Assembly (NCBI RefSeq): GCF_900109195.1
Contig: NZ_FNZG01000004.1
Span: 186,001 to 250,000 of the forward strand
Source: Pseudooceanicola nitratireducens
GTDB taxonomy: Bacteria; Pseudomonadota; Alphaproteobacteria; Rhodobacterales; Rhodobacteraceae
Direction: 5' to 3'
Length of the DNA: 64,000 nucleotides
Shown in pieces: positions 1 to 12,726 of this stretch. The number at the start of each line of letters is the position of its first letter. Positions within the stretch are counted from its first letter, which is position 1. Under the pieces are notes generated by a model. That model did not search any database. It was not told the origin of the DNA and worked only from the letters and a program-made list of their open reading frames with translations. The position numbers were made by a program, and so were the translations under genes.

Positions 1-377
1 ACCCCTTCCCCGGACCGGGCCTGGCGATCCGCTGCCCCGGAGAGATCACCCGCGAAAAGCTGGAGATCCTTCGCAAGGCGGATGCGGTCTATATCGACCA
101 GATCCGCAAGCACGGGCTCTATGACGAGATCTGGCAGGCCTTTGTCGCCATCCTTCCCGTCCGCACCGTGGGCGTGATGGGCGATGGCCGCACCTATGAT
201 TACGCCTGTGCCCTGCGCGCGGTGACCTCGGTCGACGGGATGACCGCGGATTACTATCCCTTCACCCACGAATTCCTTGGCGAGACCGCGACGCGGATCA
301 TCAACGAGGTCAAGGGCATCAACCGCGTCACCTATGACATCACCTCGAAGCCTCCCGGAACCATCGAGTGGGAGTGA
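1..377 (+). CDS. guaA: GMP synthase (glutamine-hydrolysing), C-terminal part
   Basis: This is the last 124 codons of a gene that begins upstream of the window; the reading frame enters at base 3. GMP synthase converts XMP to GMP with glutamine and ATP in the cytoplasm. The visible part is the C-terminal dimerisation domain, with the family motif [10 protein letters not shown] at the very start, then [17 protein letters not shown] and the terminal KPPGTIEWE that ends almost all GuaA proteins. Stop is TGA at 375-377. The amidotransferase and PP-loop domains are outside the window. Identification is firm from the conserved C-terminus. Confidence 0.95.
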   Translation, partial: PFPGPGLAIRCPGEITREKLEILRKADAVYIDQIRKHGLYDEIWQAFVAILPVRTVGVMGDGRTYDYACALRAVTSVDGMTADYYPFTHEFLGETATRIINEVKGINRVTYDITSKPPGTIEWE

Positions 378-398
378 TCAGCCCCTTGCGATAGGCTG

Positions 399-424
399 TT
401 GGCTCTGCCATTCAGGCAGGCCAA
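399..424 (+). terminator. possible hairpin after guaA
   Basis: An imperfect inverted repeat (TTGG-CT-CTGCC, loop ATTCA, GGCAG-G-CCAA) lies 22 bases after the guaA stop and 34 bases before the fur-type gene. No T-tract follows, so termination is uncertain. It could equally be an operator for the regulator that starts just downstream. Confidence 0.25.
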
Positions 425-457
425 CATGACCTGACCCCGATCAAAGGCCCGCGTCTC

Positions 458-886
458 ATGGCAAAACGCGACAGCATCCTCTCCCGGTGTGAAACCAAGG
501 GCCTGCGCATGACGGCGCAGCGCAAGGTGATTGCCTCGGTGCTCGACATGTCCGGCGACCACCCGGATGTCGAGGAGTTGCACCACCGCGCCGCCGCCCG
601 CGACGCCGGCATCTCTCTCGCCACGGTCTATCGTACCGTGAAAACGCTGGAAGAGGCCGGGATCCTGGAAAAGGTCGATTTCGGCGATGGCCGCGCTCGC
701 TACGAAGACGCCGAACGTGACCACCACGACCACCTGATCGACATGGAAAGCGGCCGCGTCATCGAATTTGTCGACGAGGAAATCGAGGCGCTTCAGGAAA
801 AGATCGCGGCCAAGCTGGGCTACCGCTTGCTCGGCCACCGCCTGGAACTCTATGGCACACCCTTGAAGAAGGACGCGCAGGACTGA
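458..886 (+). CDS. Fur-family metal-responsive regulator (Mur-like)
   Basis: 142 aa, a normal length for Fur proteins. An N-terminal winged helix (about residues 1-80, recognition region ISLATVYRTVKTLEEAG) precedes a C-terminal dimerisation/metal domain with the cluster HHDH at 89-92. The two CxxC motifs that hold structural zinc in E. coli Fur are absent: the site after HHDHLI reads DMESG. Alphaproteobacterial Fur-family proteins of this type often act as Mur, sensing manganese, with iron handled by other regulators; metal specificity here is inferred. The ATG at 458 is preceded only by a weak purine stretch. It stands alone between guaA and enolase. Confidence 0.88.
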   Translation: MAKRDSILSRCETKGLRMTAQRKVIASVLDMSGDHPDVEELHHRAAARDAGISLATVYRTVKTLEEAGILEKVDFGDGRARYEDAERDHHDHLIDMESGRVIEFVDEEIEALQEKIAAKLGYRLLGHRLELYGTPLKKDAQD

Positions 887-910
887 CCGCCCTCGCGCAT
901 CCGCTCCCCC

Positions 911-980
911 GATCATCTTGCCGGAAATACTCTGGGGGGTGAATTGAGCGGCACGCTCAAGAGGGGGGCAAGGCCCCCCT
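911..980 (-). repeat. composite intergenic repeat, copy 1
   Basis: Read on the minus strand this interval contains a GC hairpin (AGGGGGG / CCCCCCT, bases 962-980), a second hairpin TTGAGCG-TGC-CGCTCAA, then a CCCCCC-AGAGTATTT core ending in GGCAAGATGATC. The same order of parts occurs at 2467-2550, 44356-44414 and 56048-56094. It lies between the fur-type gene and enolase and could terminate transcription of the former. Confidence 0.6.
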
Positions 981-1005
981 TCCCCCGCCCGCCGCAGGCG
1001 CATAG

Positions 1006-2439
<1,434 letters not shown>

Positions 2440-2466
2440 ACCCGCGCAGGCGGAGAGGTCGGAGCC

Positions 2467-2550
2467 GTGGGGGGCCAGCCCCCCACGTGCCAAAGCCTGA
2501 AGGCTTTGACCCTCCCCCCGGGATATTTGAAAAAACCAAAGAGGGGCGCC
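2467..2550 (+). repeat. composite intergenic repeat, copy 2
   Basis: Best-preserved copy. A perfect 8-bp stem GTGGGGGG / CCCCCCAC (2467-2486, loop CCAG), a perfect 7-bp stem CAAAGCC / GGCTTTG (2491-2508, loop TGAA), then CCCCCCGGGATATTTG and an A-rich segment ending AAAGAGGGG. It sits between enolase and the GNAT gene. The hairpins may also serve as a terminator for eno. Confidence 0.65.
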
Positions 2551-2615
2551 GCGAGGTGCCCTTTTTCCATGGCGGGACGATTGTTCCCGCCGCCGATTTC
2601 GCGGATAGCTTTGGC

Positions 2616-3128
2616 ATGACCCAACTGACTGTCCGACTCACCACCGACGAAGCCGATCTTGAGGCCGTGCGCGAACTGTGCCGCGCCTATCGCCTGCTGC
2701 TGGCCGAGCGTATTCCCGACCGGCCCGAGATCCTTGCGAACTACTATGCCGAGGCCGACTATGAGGCGCTTCTGGCCGCCCTGGCCGAGAAACACGCCCG
2801 CCCTGACGGCGCGATCTTCGTGGCTGAACTGGACGGAGAGATCGTCGGCTGCGGCATGACGCATCGGGTCGGCCCCGAGACCTGCGAGATCAAGCGCGTG
2901 TTCACCGCCGAGGCCGCCCGCGGCCACGGGGCGGCGCGGGCGATCTTTGCTACGGCGATGGAGCAGGCCAAGGCCGATGGCTATCGCATCATGGTTCTGG
3001 ACACGATGATCCGACTGCACGAGGCCATCGCGCTGTATGAGAAGCTGGGCTTCACCCCGTGGGAGCCGTTTTACGCCCTTCCCGAGGGGTTCGAGGACCT
3101 GGTGCGCTTCTACGGCAAGGCGCTTTGA
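2616..3128 (+). CDS. GNAT-family N-acetyltransferase
   Basis: 170 aa with a single GNAT fold. The acetyl-CoA-binding motif A is recognisable as IKRVFTAEAARGHGAARAIF (about residues 88-107), followed by the YEKLGF element typical of the last helix and strand. The ATG at 2616 is chosen because the homologous region begins just after it; the frame is open upstream to 2487 but that stretch overlaps the intergenic repeat. The substrate cannot be deduced: these enzymes acetylate small amines, antibiotics or protein N-termini. No operon partner is evident. Confidence 0.8.
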   Translation: MTQLTVRLTTDEADLEAVRELCRAYRLLLAERIPDRPEILANYYAEADYEALLAALAEKHARPDGAIFVAELDGEIVGCGMTHRVGPETCEIKRVFTAEAARGHGAARAIFATAMEQAKADGYRIMVLDTMIRLHEAIALYEKLGFTPWEPFYALPEGFEDLVRFYGKAL

Positions 3129-3192
3129 GCCGGGGGCTTTACCGAAAAGGCCCGTGCGCATAGCGTTTCCCCATTGATTAGGGAGATGTCCG

Positions 3193-4173
3193 ATGCGCCT
3201 GCTCCTGCGGACCCTTCTGTTTCTGATCCTGGCCTTCGGTCTGCTGTTCGCGGGCCTTTACCTGACCAGCGATGCCGAGCCCCTGCCCGCCACGGTGACG
3301 GGCGATCCTGAACTGCCCGCGATCGAGGTCGCGGGCGTCCGGCTGCATGCGCGTCAGTTCGGGCGCAGCGACGCGCCGGCGATCATCGTGCTGCACGGCG
3401 GACCGGGGGGAGATTTCCGGTCACTTCTGCCCCTGCGCGCGCTGGAGGACCGCTGGCACCTGGTGTTCTACGATCAACGCGGGGCCGGCCTGTCGGAGCG
3501 GGTCGAGGCCGAGCAGCTGACGCTGGACCACTATGTTGCGGAACTGGACGCCATTGTGCGGGCCCAGGACGGGCCCGTGGTGCTGATCGGGCACAGCTGG
3601 GGTGCGATGCTGGCCCATGCCTATGCCGGGCAGCATGGCGAGGCACTTTCCCATCTGGTGCTGATCGAGCCGGGGTTCCTGTCGGCGCAGGAGCAGGCGG
3701 ACTGGGCCGAGCGGGCCGGGGATTTCATGGGCGGACCCGGCATGATCTGGCACGGGCTGCGCGCCGGAATCGCGGCGCTGCATCTGGACGGGCCGGATGA
3801 TGATGCCGCGATGGACCATACCTGGGGGCAGATGGTGGGACGGTTCGCCAATGCCGAAGGCAATCCCTATCATTGCCCGGGAGAGGCCTTTGACAGCCCC
3901 ACGTGGCGGTTCGGGGCGGTGGCAAGCCAGGCGGCCGGACGAACGCAGCCAGAGGATCTGGACCGGCTTTCCGGGGGGCGCGATTTTGCCGGGCCAGTAC
4001 TGTTTCTGACCGGGGGCTGCGACAGCTGGCTGGGCCGTCCGCTACAGGAGCCTCGGTTAGGCGACTATGCCAACGCGAGACTGGTGGACATCCCCCGCGC
4101 CGGGCATGATGTCATCGACGACCAACCCCAGGCCGCCCTTGCCGCGATCCGGGATTTCCTACGAGAGAACTGA
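3193..4173 (+). CDS. membrane-anchored or exported alpha/beta hydrolase (proline iminopeptidase-like)
   Basis: 326 aa. Residues 1-25 form a hydrophobic signal or anchor segment, so the enzyme probably acts in the periplasm or at the inner membrane. The oxyanion motif HGGPGG (69-74) is the hallmark of the proline iminopeptidase/epoxide hydrolase branch; the nucleophile elbow is GHSWGA with Ser135, and Asp277 and His305 are the likely remaining triad members. A GGGAGATGTCCG ribosome-binding region precedes the ATG. The next gene begins directly after the stop codon, so the two are probably co-transcribed. The physiological substrate is unknown. Confidence 0.8.
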   Translation: MRLLLRTLLFLILAFGLLFAGLYLTSDAEPLPATVTGDPELPAIEVAGVRLHARQFGRSDAPAIIVLHGGPGGDFRSLLPLRALEDRWHLVFYDQRGAGLSERVEAEQLTLDHYVAELDAIVRAQDGPVVLIGHSWGAMLAHAYAGQHGEALSHLVLIEPGFLSAQEQADWAERAGDFMGGPGMIWHGLRAGIAALHLDGPDDDAAMDHTWGQMVGRFANAEGNPYHCPGEAFDSPTWRFGAVASQAAGRTQPEDLDRLSGGRDFAGPVLFLTGGCDSWLGRPLQEPRLGDYANARLVDIPRAGHDVIDDQPQAALAAIRDFLREN

Positions 4174-4619
4174 ATGCAAGCCAATGAGATCATTGCCCTT
4201 CTGGGGCTGGAGCCACACCCCGAGGGCGGGCATTATCGCCAGACCTGGGTCGAGGAAACGACCCAAGAGCGCCCCGCGGGAACCTGCATCTATTTCCTGC
4301 TGAAGGCCGGTGAGCGCAGCCATTGGCACCGGGTCGATGCGGTCGAGATCTGGCACCATTACGCCGGTGCCCCGCTGCTTTTGCACATGGCCGAGACAGA
4401 GGCGGGACCGGCGCAGACCGTGACGCTTGGCCCCGATCTGGCGGCGGGGCAAAGGCCGCAAGGGATCGTGCCCGAGGACCACTGGCAGGCGGCGGACAGC
4501 ACTGGCGGTTGGAGCCTGGTCGGCGCACCGTGTCGCCGGGTTTCAGGTTCGAAGGGTTCGAACTGGCCGCCCCCGGGTTCGACATCCCGCGCGAAGGCCA
4601 GCGCGCGGGATGTCGTTAA
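4174..4619 (+). pseudogene. DUF985 cupin-family gene, frameshifted near its 3' end
   Basis: The first 117 codons (4174-4524) encode a typical DUF985 cupin: LLGLEPHPEGGHYRQTW, then GERSHWHRVDAVEIWHHYAG with the metal-binding histidines, then GWSLVG. The family continues as GCTVSPGFRFEGFELA. Here one base is missing after GGC at 4522-4524 (GGCGCACC instead of GGCTGCACC), so the original frame runs on to 4761 with unrelated residues. In the +2 frame TVSPGFRFEGFELAAPGFDI is intact and ends at TAA 4617-4619. Either the gene is freshly broken or the base is a sequencing error. Known DUF985 proteins have poorly defined functions. Confidence 0.75.
4581..4614. terminator. hairpin shared by the convergent cupin and pgi genes
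   Basis: A perfect 13-bp stem (GACATCCCGCGCG at 4581-4593, CGCGCGGGATGTC at 4602-4614, 8-base loop) lies inside the last codons of the cupin gene and immediately before the end of pgi on the other strand. There is no T-tract. Its position between convergent genes suggests a bidirectional transcription barrier or mRNA 3'-end stabiliser. Confidence 0.5.
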
Positions 4620-6220
4620 GCTCGGTGTGCCTGGACATAGGCCACCAGCGCACGGGTCGAAGGATCCTTGTCCGCGCCGGCGTCGTCCCCGGCAAGCACG
4701 GGGGCCAGCGAATTGGCGAGTTCCTTCCCAAGCTCGACGCCCCATTGGTCGAAGGAGTTGATGCCCAGGATCACGCCTTCGACAAAGACCCGGTGTTCAT
4801 AGAGCGCCACGATCTGGCCCAGCACATGCGGGGTCAGCTGCGGATAGATCAGCGTGGTCGAGGGGCGATTGCCGGGGAAGACGCGGTGGCGCGCCTGGCG
4901 GTCAAGTTCGTCGCCCGTCAGCCCCTTGGCGGCCATGAGGGCGCGGGCTTCGTCCAGGGAGCGGCCGCGCATCAAAGCCTCGGACTGGGCCAGGCAATTG
5001 GCCACCAGAAGCTGGTGATGATGCGCCAGATCGGGTTCATGCCCCCGGGCGGCGACCATGAATTCGCAAGGCACGACGCGGCTGCCCTGATGGATCAGCT
5101 GGTAAAAGGCGTGCTGGCCGTTTGTGCCGGGCTCACCCCAGACCACTGGGCCGGAGTCGACCTTAAGGTCCGCGCCATCCATCGAAACGCGCTTGCCGTT
5201 GCTCTCCATTTCCAGCTGCTGGAGATAGGCGGGCAGGCGCAGCAGCCGCTGGTCGTAGGGCAGTACGGCGCGGGTGGCATGGCCCTGCCCCTGGTTGTGC
5301 CAGATGCCGGTCAGGGCCAGCATCACGGGCATGTTCTGGGCCAAGGGAGCGCCGCAGAAATGCATATCCATCTCGTGCCCGCCGGACAGGAAGTCCCTGA
5401 AATCATTGGGGCCTATGGCGATCATCAGCGACAGGCCGATGGGACCCCAGACGGAATAGCGCCCGCCCACCCAATCTTCGAAACCGAAGACGCGGGACGG
5501 GTCGATGCCGAAATCCGCTGTGCGGTCGGCGGCGGTGGAGAGCGCGGCGAATTGCGCGGCGGGGTCCGTGACCTGTTCCGCCATCCAACGTTTCGCGGTT
5601 TCCGCGTTGGTCATCGTTTCAATGGTGGTGAAGGTCTTCGACGCGACGATCACAAGCGTTGTCGTCGGATCCAGGCCCTTCAGCGTGTCATGGATATGCG
5701 CGCCATCCACGTTTGACACATAGTGCACACGCGGGCCATCCGCGTAAGGGGCCAGCGCCGCATAAGCCATCACCGGCCCAAGGTCGGATCCGCCGATGCC
5801 GATGTTCACCACATCGGTGATCGCGCCGCCCTGCCCCGTGAAACTGCCGTCACGGATGGCTTCGGCAAAATGCTCCATCCGGGTCAGCGTATCCAGCACG
5901 CCGGGCATCACATCCGCGCCGTCCACGTGGATCGACCGCCCCGAGAGGTTGCGCAACGCGGTGTGCAGCACCGCGCGACCTTCGGTTTCGTTGATCCTGT
6001 GGCCATTGAACATGGCGTCGCGCTTTTCCGCCAGCTTCGCCTGACGGGCGAGGGTCAGCAAAGCCTCGCGATCGTCGGTGGACATCTGGGTTTTGGAGTA
6101 ATCGAACAGAAGATCCCCAAAAGTGACATTGAAACTGCCGACCCGATCACCGGATTCTAACATTTCGGTCATGTCTCGGGTCAGGGCGTCGCGGCCCCGC
6201 TTTTCAATATCGCTCCACAT
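4616..6220 (-). CDS. pgi: glucose-6-phosphate isomerase
   Basis: 534 aa, standard length for the bacterial long form. It interconverts glucose-6-phosphate and fructose-6-phosphate. Visible family motifs are [19 protein letters not shown] (sugar-phosphate binding), [18 protein letters not shown], the signature [11 protein letters not shown] and the catalytic region with [10 protein letters not shown] near His. It is the last gene of a minus-strand zwf-pgl-pgi cluster with a 19-base gap after pgl, so carbon entering as fructose can be fed back to the Entner-Doudoroff pathway. Its stop codon (4616-4618) overlaps the restored cupin stop on the opposite strand. Confidence 0.97.
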   Translation of the reverse strand: MWSDIEKRGRDALTRDMTEMLESGDRVGSFNVTFGDLLFDYSKTQMSTDDREALLTLARQAKLAEKRDAMFNGHRINETEGRAVLHTALRNLSGRSIHVDGADVMPGVLDTLTRMEHFAEAIRDGSFTGQGGAITDVVNIGIGGSDLGPVMAYAALAPYADGPRVHYVSNVDGAHIHDTLKGLDPTTTLVIVASKTFTTIETMTNAETAKRWMAEQVTDPAAQFAALSTAADRTADFGIDPSRVFGFEDWVGGRYSVWGPIGLSLMIAIGPNDFRDFLSGGHEMDMHFCGAPLAQNMPVMLALTGIWHNQGQGHATRAVLPYDQRLLRLPAYLQQLEMESNGKRVSMDGADLKVDSGPVVWGEPGTNGQHAFYQLIHQGSRVVPCEFMVAARGHEPDLAHHHQLLVANCLAQSEALMRGRSLDEARALMAAKGLTGDELDRQARHRVFPGNRPSTTLIYPQLTPHVLGQIVALYEHRVFVEGVILGINSFDQWGVELGKELANSLAPVLAGDDAGADKDPSTRALVAYVQAHRA

Positions 6221-6239
6221 GTGATGTCCTTCGGGCGGT

Positions 6240-6911
6240 TCAATCGGCGTAATGGACCTGCGCCCCGTCCAGAATACAGGCGACGGGGGCTTCGGTCGGG
6301 GTCAGATCGGCGGCGCGACGGATCGCGGCCTTCTTTTCGTCGCCCATGATCAGGATATGCGTCGACAGCGCGCCGGACAACACCGGTGCGGTCAGGGTCA
6401 TGCGCGGTTCGGGCGCGCCGGGGGCCCGCATCGGCAGCAGGATCGGCGCATCCGGCGACAGGCCTTCGGCCAGCCGGTCGGCCCCCGGGAACAGCGACGC
6501 GGTGTGCATGTCCGCCCCCATGCCGATCAGCAGAACGTCGATCGGAAGATGCGGTTTGATCGCGGTGGTCAGCGCTTCCAGGTCATCTTCGGGCGCGAGG
6601 GCATCCGAGATCAGCGGGATCAGGGTCGCGGCCGCGGCGGTGCCTTTCAGCAGGGTCCGGCGCAGCAGCGCGGTGTTGGACCGGTCCGAGGTTTCCGGCA
6701 CCCATCTTTCGTCGGTCAGCATCACGTCGACGCGGTCCCAGGGCAGATGCACCTGCGACAGCGCGTCGAAGACCGGCCCCGGAGAGGTTCCGCCAGGCAC
6801 CGCAAACGTCACCCGATCCTTGGCATGCAGGGCCGAGGTTAGCGCCGCCGCCAGGGTGTCGGCAAGCGACATGAACAACATGTCGCGGTCGGGATATTCG
6901 TTCCAGTTCAT
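6240..6911 (-). CDS. pgl: 6-phosphogluconolactonase
   Basis: 223 aa. It hydrolyses 6-phosphogluconolactone to 6-phosphogluconate, directly after the Zwf reaction. The DevB/Pgl-type motifs [36 protein letters not shown] and [20 protein letters not shown] are present. The start is set at ATG 6911 because it overlaps the zwf stop codon as ATGA, an arrangement of translational coupling; a longer reading adds six residues inside zwf. The middle position in zwf-pgl-pgi matches its biochemical place. Confidence 0.95.
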   Translation of the reverse strand: MNWNEYPDRDMLFMSLADTLAAALTSALHAKDRVTFAVPGGTSPGPVFDALSQVHLPWDRVDVMLTDERWVPETSDRSNTALLRRTLLKGTAAAATLIPLISDALAPEDDLEALTTAIKPHLPIDVLLIGMGADMHTASLFPGADRLAEGLSPDAPILLPMRAPGAPEPRMTLTAPVLSGALSTHILIMGDEKKAAIRRAADLTPTEAPVACILDGAQVHYAD

Positions 6912-8362
6912 GATCTTATCTCTCTCCACCGGCGGCCGTCGCGATGGATCAGGACCAGCGCGTCCTCGGGGCCGGACGACCCCGGTTCATAGCTGACGGG
7001 CCGGTCGCCGCGGGTTTCCCAGCCTTCGATGATCGGATCGGTCCAGGCCCAGGCGGCCTCGACCTCGTCTCCGCGCATGAACAGCGTCTGGTTGCCCCGG
7101 ATCACGTCCATGATCAGCCGTTCGTAGGCGTCGGGCACGTCTTCGCCTTCGGGGCCAAGCGCCTCGGCAAAGGTCATGTCCAGCGGCACGTCGATCAGGC
7201 GCATGCCGCCCGGCCCGGGTTCCTTGATCGTCACATCCAGGTCCATGCCTTCGTTTGGCTGCAGACGGATGGTCAGGATGTTGCGGTGGCGCCCGGCCTC
7301 GGCCCCGAAGATGGAATGCGGGGTTTCCTTGAAGATCACCGCGATCTCGGACGAGCGCGCCTTAAGCTTCTTGCCGGTGCGCAGGTAGAAGGGCGTGCCC
7401 GCCCATCTCCAGTTCGAGATATTGACCCGCATCGCAATGAAGCTTTCCGAGGTCGCGCGCGGATTTTCAACGTCATGGGCATAATCCTGCGCGCCCTTGG
7501 TGGCACCATATTGGCCGCGCACGATATTGGCTGGCTCCACATCGTCCAGCGCGCGGATCACCTTGAGCTTTTCGTCACGCACGGCGTCGGGATCGAACTT
7601 GGCCGGAGGCTCCATCGCGATCAGGCAGAGCAACTGCATCAGGTGGTTCTGCACCATGTCCCGCATCGCGCCCGAGCGGTCATAGTATTCGCCCCTGCCC
7701 CCGACACCCACGGTTTCCGCCACGGTGATCTGGATGTGGTCGACGTATTGCGAATTCCACAGTGGTTCGAACAGCATGTTGCCAAAGCGTACGGCCATCA
7801 GGTTCTGGACGGTTTCCTTGCCCAGGTAATGGTCGATCCGGTAGATCTGGCTTTCATCGAAGTGCTGCGCCAGCGTGGCATTCAGCGCGCGGGCGGTTTC
7901 CAGATCCCGGCCAAAGGGCTTTTCCACCACGATCCGGCTGTCGGCGTCGGCCATGCCATGGGCGTGCAGGCGTTCCGCCAGCGGGCCGAACAGGCTGGGC
8001 GCGACCGAGAAATAAAAGGCCCGGACGCGGCCGGGGATCATCAGGTCCGACAATTCTTTCCAGCCGTCTTCGCCCTTCGCATCGACGTTGACGTAATCGA
8101 TCCGTTCCAGGAACGCCTCGACCGTGCCGGTTTCGCAGTCCTTCGAGGTGTTGAATTCGGCAATCGCCTCGGCCACGATCTGACGGAATTCATCGCGGGT
8201 GAGGTCCGACCGTGCGGCCCCGATGATGCGGCTTTCGTCCTCCATCTGACCCGAGCAGAACCGCCGGAACAGCGCCGGCAGGATCTTGCGACGGGCAAGA
8301 TCGCCGGTCCCGCCGAAGATGACGAGATCAAAGGGATCGACGGGAATTACGCGCGAAACCAT
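6908..8362 (-). CDS. zwf: glucose-6-phosphate 1-dehydrogenase
   Basis: 484 aa, full length. It oxidises glucose-6-phosphate with NAD(P)+, the committed step to the Entner-Doudoroff and oxidative pentose phosphate routes. The N-terminal dinucleotide motif FGGTGDLARRKILPAL, the VEKPFGRDLETA segment and the active-site signature RIDHYLGKETVQNL are intact. It is the first gene of the minus-strand cluster and overlaps pgl by four bases. The 160 bases upstream, shared with the divergent radical SAM gene, must carry both promoters. Confidence 0.97.
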   Translation of the reverse strand: MVSRVIPVDPFDLVIFGGTGDLARRKILPALFRRFCSGQMEDESRIIGAARSDLTRDEFRQIVAEAIAEFNTSKDCETGTVEAFLERIDYVNVDAKGEDGWKELSDLMIPGRVRAFYFSVAPSLFGPLAERLHAHGMADADSRIVVEKPFGRDLETARALNATLAQHFDESQIYRIDHYLGKETVQNLMAVRFGNMLFEPLWNSQYVDHIQITVAETVGVGGRGEYYDRSGAMRDMVQNHLMQLLCLIAMEPPAKFDPDAVRDEKLKVIRALDDVEPANIVRGQYGATKGAQDYAHDVENPRATSESFIAMRVNISNWRWAGTPFYLRTGKKLKARSSEIAVIFKETPHSIFGAEAGRHRNILTIRLQPNEGMDLDVTIKEPGPGGMRLIDVPLDMTFAEALGPEGEDVPDAYERLIMDVIRGNQTLFMRGDEVEAAWAWTDPIIEGWETRGDRPVSYEPGSSGPEDALVLIHRDGRRWREIRS

Positions 8363-8524
8363 GCAAAATCCTTCCGTTCGGCGCTTAGTTTGGGCGCTAA
8401 CATAGCGTCAGCCGCCCAGATCACAATGATGTTCTGAGGCCATATTCCCATTCGAGAGGTTTGCCCCGGCGCTGTCCAGCCGCTAGGTTCGGTTCAGCCA
8501 CGGATTTTGCCGGACGGAGCCAGG

Positions 8525-9469
8525 ATGAAAGACCAGATTGACGCCAATATCGGCAAGTTTCTTGACCCGAAGGTGACAGCCAAGGGCGAAACCCGCGCAA
8601 CTGTCACCCTGACCGGCATCCGCACGCTTTGGATCAACACCGGGACGCTGTGCAACATTGCCTGTTCACATTGTTATATCGAAAGCTCTCCGACCAATGA
8701 CGCGCTAGCCTATCTAAGCGCCGATGAGGCGCGCGCCGCGCTGGACGACGTGGCCCGGGCCGGCCACCCGGTGACCGAGATCGGGTTCACAGGTGGCGAG
8801 CCCTTCCTGAACCCTCAGTTTCCCCAGATGATCGAGGATGCGCTGGCCCGGGGCCATGACGTGCTGATCCTGACCAATGCGATGAAACCGATGATGCGCC
8901 TCGCCCCGCAAGAGGCGCTTTTGCGGCTGAACGCGGCCTATCCCGGCAAGCTGACATTGCGGATCTCGCTGGATCACTATGCCGCCCCCGCCCATGACGC
9001 CGAACGCGGCGCGGGCAGTTTCGAGGTCAGCCTGCAGGGCATGCGCTGGCTGCGCGACAACGGATTTGCCATGGCCGTGGCGGGACGCGGGTTCACCGAC
9101 GAACCCGAAGACGCGGTGCGCGCGGGCTATGCCGCGCTGTTCCAGACCGAGGGCTTTGACATCGACGCCGCCAATCCCGGCCAATGCGTCATCTTCCCCG
9201 AAATGGACCTGAGCGCCGAGGTCCCCGAGATCACCACCGCCTGCTGGGGGATCCTGGACAAGGACCCCGGGGACGTCATGTGCGCGTCCTCGCGGATGCT
9301 GGTCAAACGCAAGGGCGAGGCGCCGAGCTTTGCCGCCTGCACCCTGCTGCCCTACGATCCGCAGTTCGACATGGGGACACAGACCCCGCAGATCGGGGAA
9401 CGGGTGGCGCTGAACCACCCGCATTGCGCCAAGTTCTGCGTGCTGGGCGGGGCCTCCTGCGCGGCCTGA
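8525..9469 (+). CDS. radical SAM protein with cysteine-rich C-terminus
   Basis: 314 aa. The radical SAM cluster motif CNIACSHC is at residues 43-50 (C-x3-C-x2-C), followed by the GGEP element as IGFTGGEPFLNPQF. The C-terminal third has further cysteines (CWGI, MCASS, ACTLL and a terminal HCAKFCVLGGASC), which suggests an auxiliary iron-sulfur cluster of SPASM/twitch type. The ATG at 8525 is chosen over 8507 because GGAGCCAGG sits six bases before it. It is divergent from zwf and convergent with usg. The substrate is unknown; related proteins in other bacteria are annotated only by the domain. Confidence 0.8.
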   Translation: MKDQIDANIGKFLDPKVTAKGETRATVTLTGIRTLWINTGTLCNIACSHCYIESSPTNDALAYLSADEARAALDDVARAGHPVTEIGFTGGEPFLNPQFPQMIEDALARGHDVLILTNAMKPMMRLAPQEALLRLNAAYPGKLTLRISLDHYAAPAHDAERGAGSFEVSLQGMRWLRDNGFAMAVAGRGFTDEPEDAVRAGYAALFQTEGFDIDAANPGQCVIFPEMDLSAEVPEITTACWGILDKDPGDVMCASSRMLVKRKGEAPSFAACTLLPYDPQFDMGTQTPQIGERVALNHPHCAKFCVLGGASCAA

Positions 9470-9500
9470 CGCGCGGCCCCTGCCCCTGAGTTCTACTGCC

Positions 9501-9770
9501 CTAATGCAGGGTCAATTCACCCGCGCAGTTGCGCCATTCTCCGGGCGCGATTTCGCGTCTGTGCGTGAAACGGACCGAATGCAGCGGCCCCTCGATCTTG
9601 TCCTGCCAGAATTCGATGAAGCGGAACAATCGGGGGTGGTCGGGGGCCAGGTCGTATTCCTGCCAGATGAAGGTGTTCAGCACGTGCTGATAGTCGGGCA
9701 TGCGATAAAAGATTTCCGCCGTCGTCAGCCCGTAGCCGCGCAGCATCATTTCCGTCTCGCTCATCTGCAT
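9501..9770 (-). CDS. usg: Usg-family protein
   Basis: 89 aa, single small domain. The sequence LRGYGLTTAEIFYRMPDYQH, the segment FIWQEYDLAPDHPRL and the end IEGPLHSVR match the alphaproteobacterial Usg family, named after a gene near trpF in other species. No enzymatic role is established for the family. ATG at 9770 is preceded by GAGGTG. It ends 31 bases from the convergent radical SAM gene and is divergent from gyrA. Confidence 0.8.
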   Translation of the reverse strand: MQMSETEMMLRGYGLTTAEIFYRMPDYQHVLNTFIWQEYDLAPDHPRLFRFIEFWQDKIEGPLHSVRFTHRREIAPGEWRNCAGELTLH

Positions 9771-9960
9771 TTTGCACCTCTGTGGTTGTGGATAGAAAAA
9801 TCATGCCGCAGAGAGAATAAAAAGCAACAAAAACAGGTTGTTATCAACGCACCGCACTGAGTGACAAAACAGGCTTTGCGCAGCCATTGCACCCAAGAGA
9901 GAGTGGGTGCTATAGTCCGTCCCAACAACATATAGAAGCTGCCAAAGAACAGGGCCGACA

Positions 9961-12725
<2,765 letters not shown>

Positions 12726-12726
<1 letters not shown>

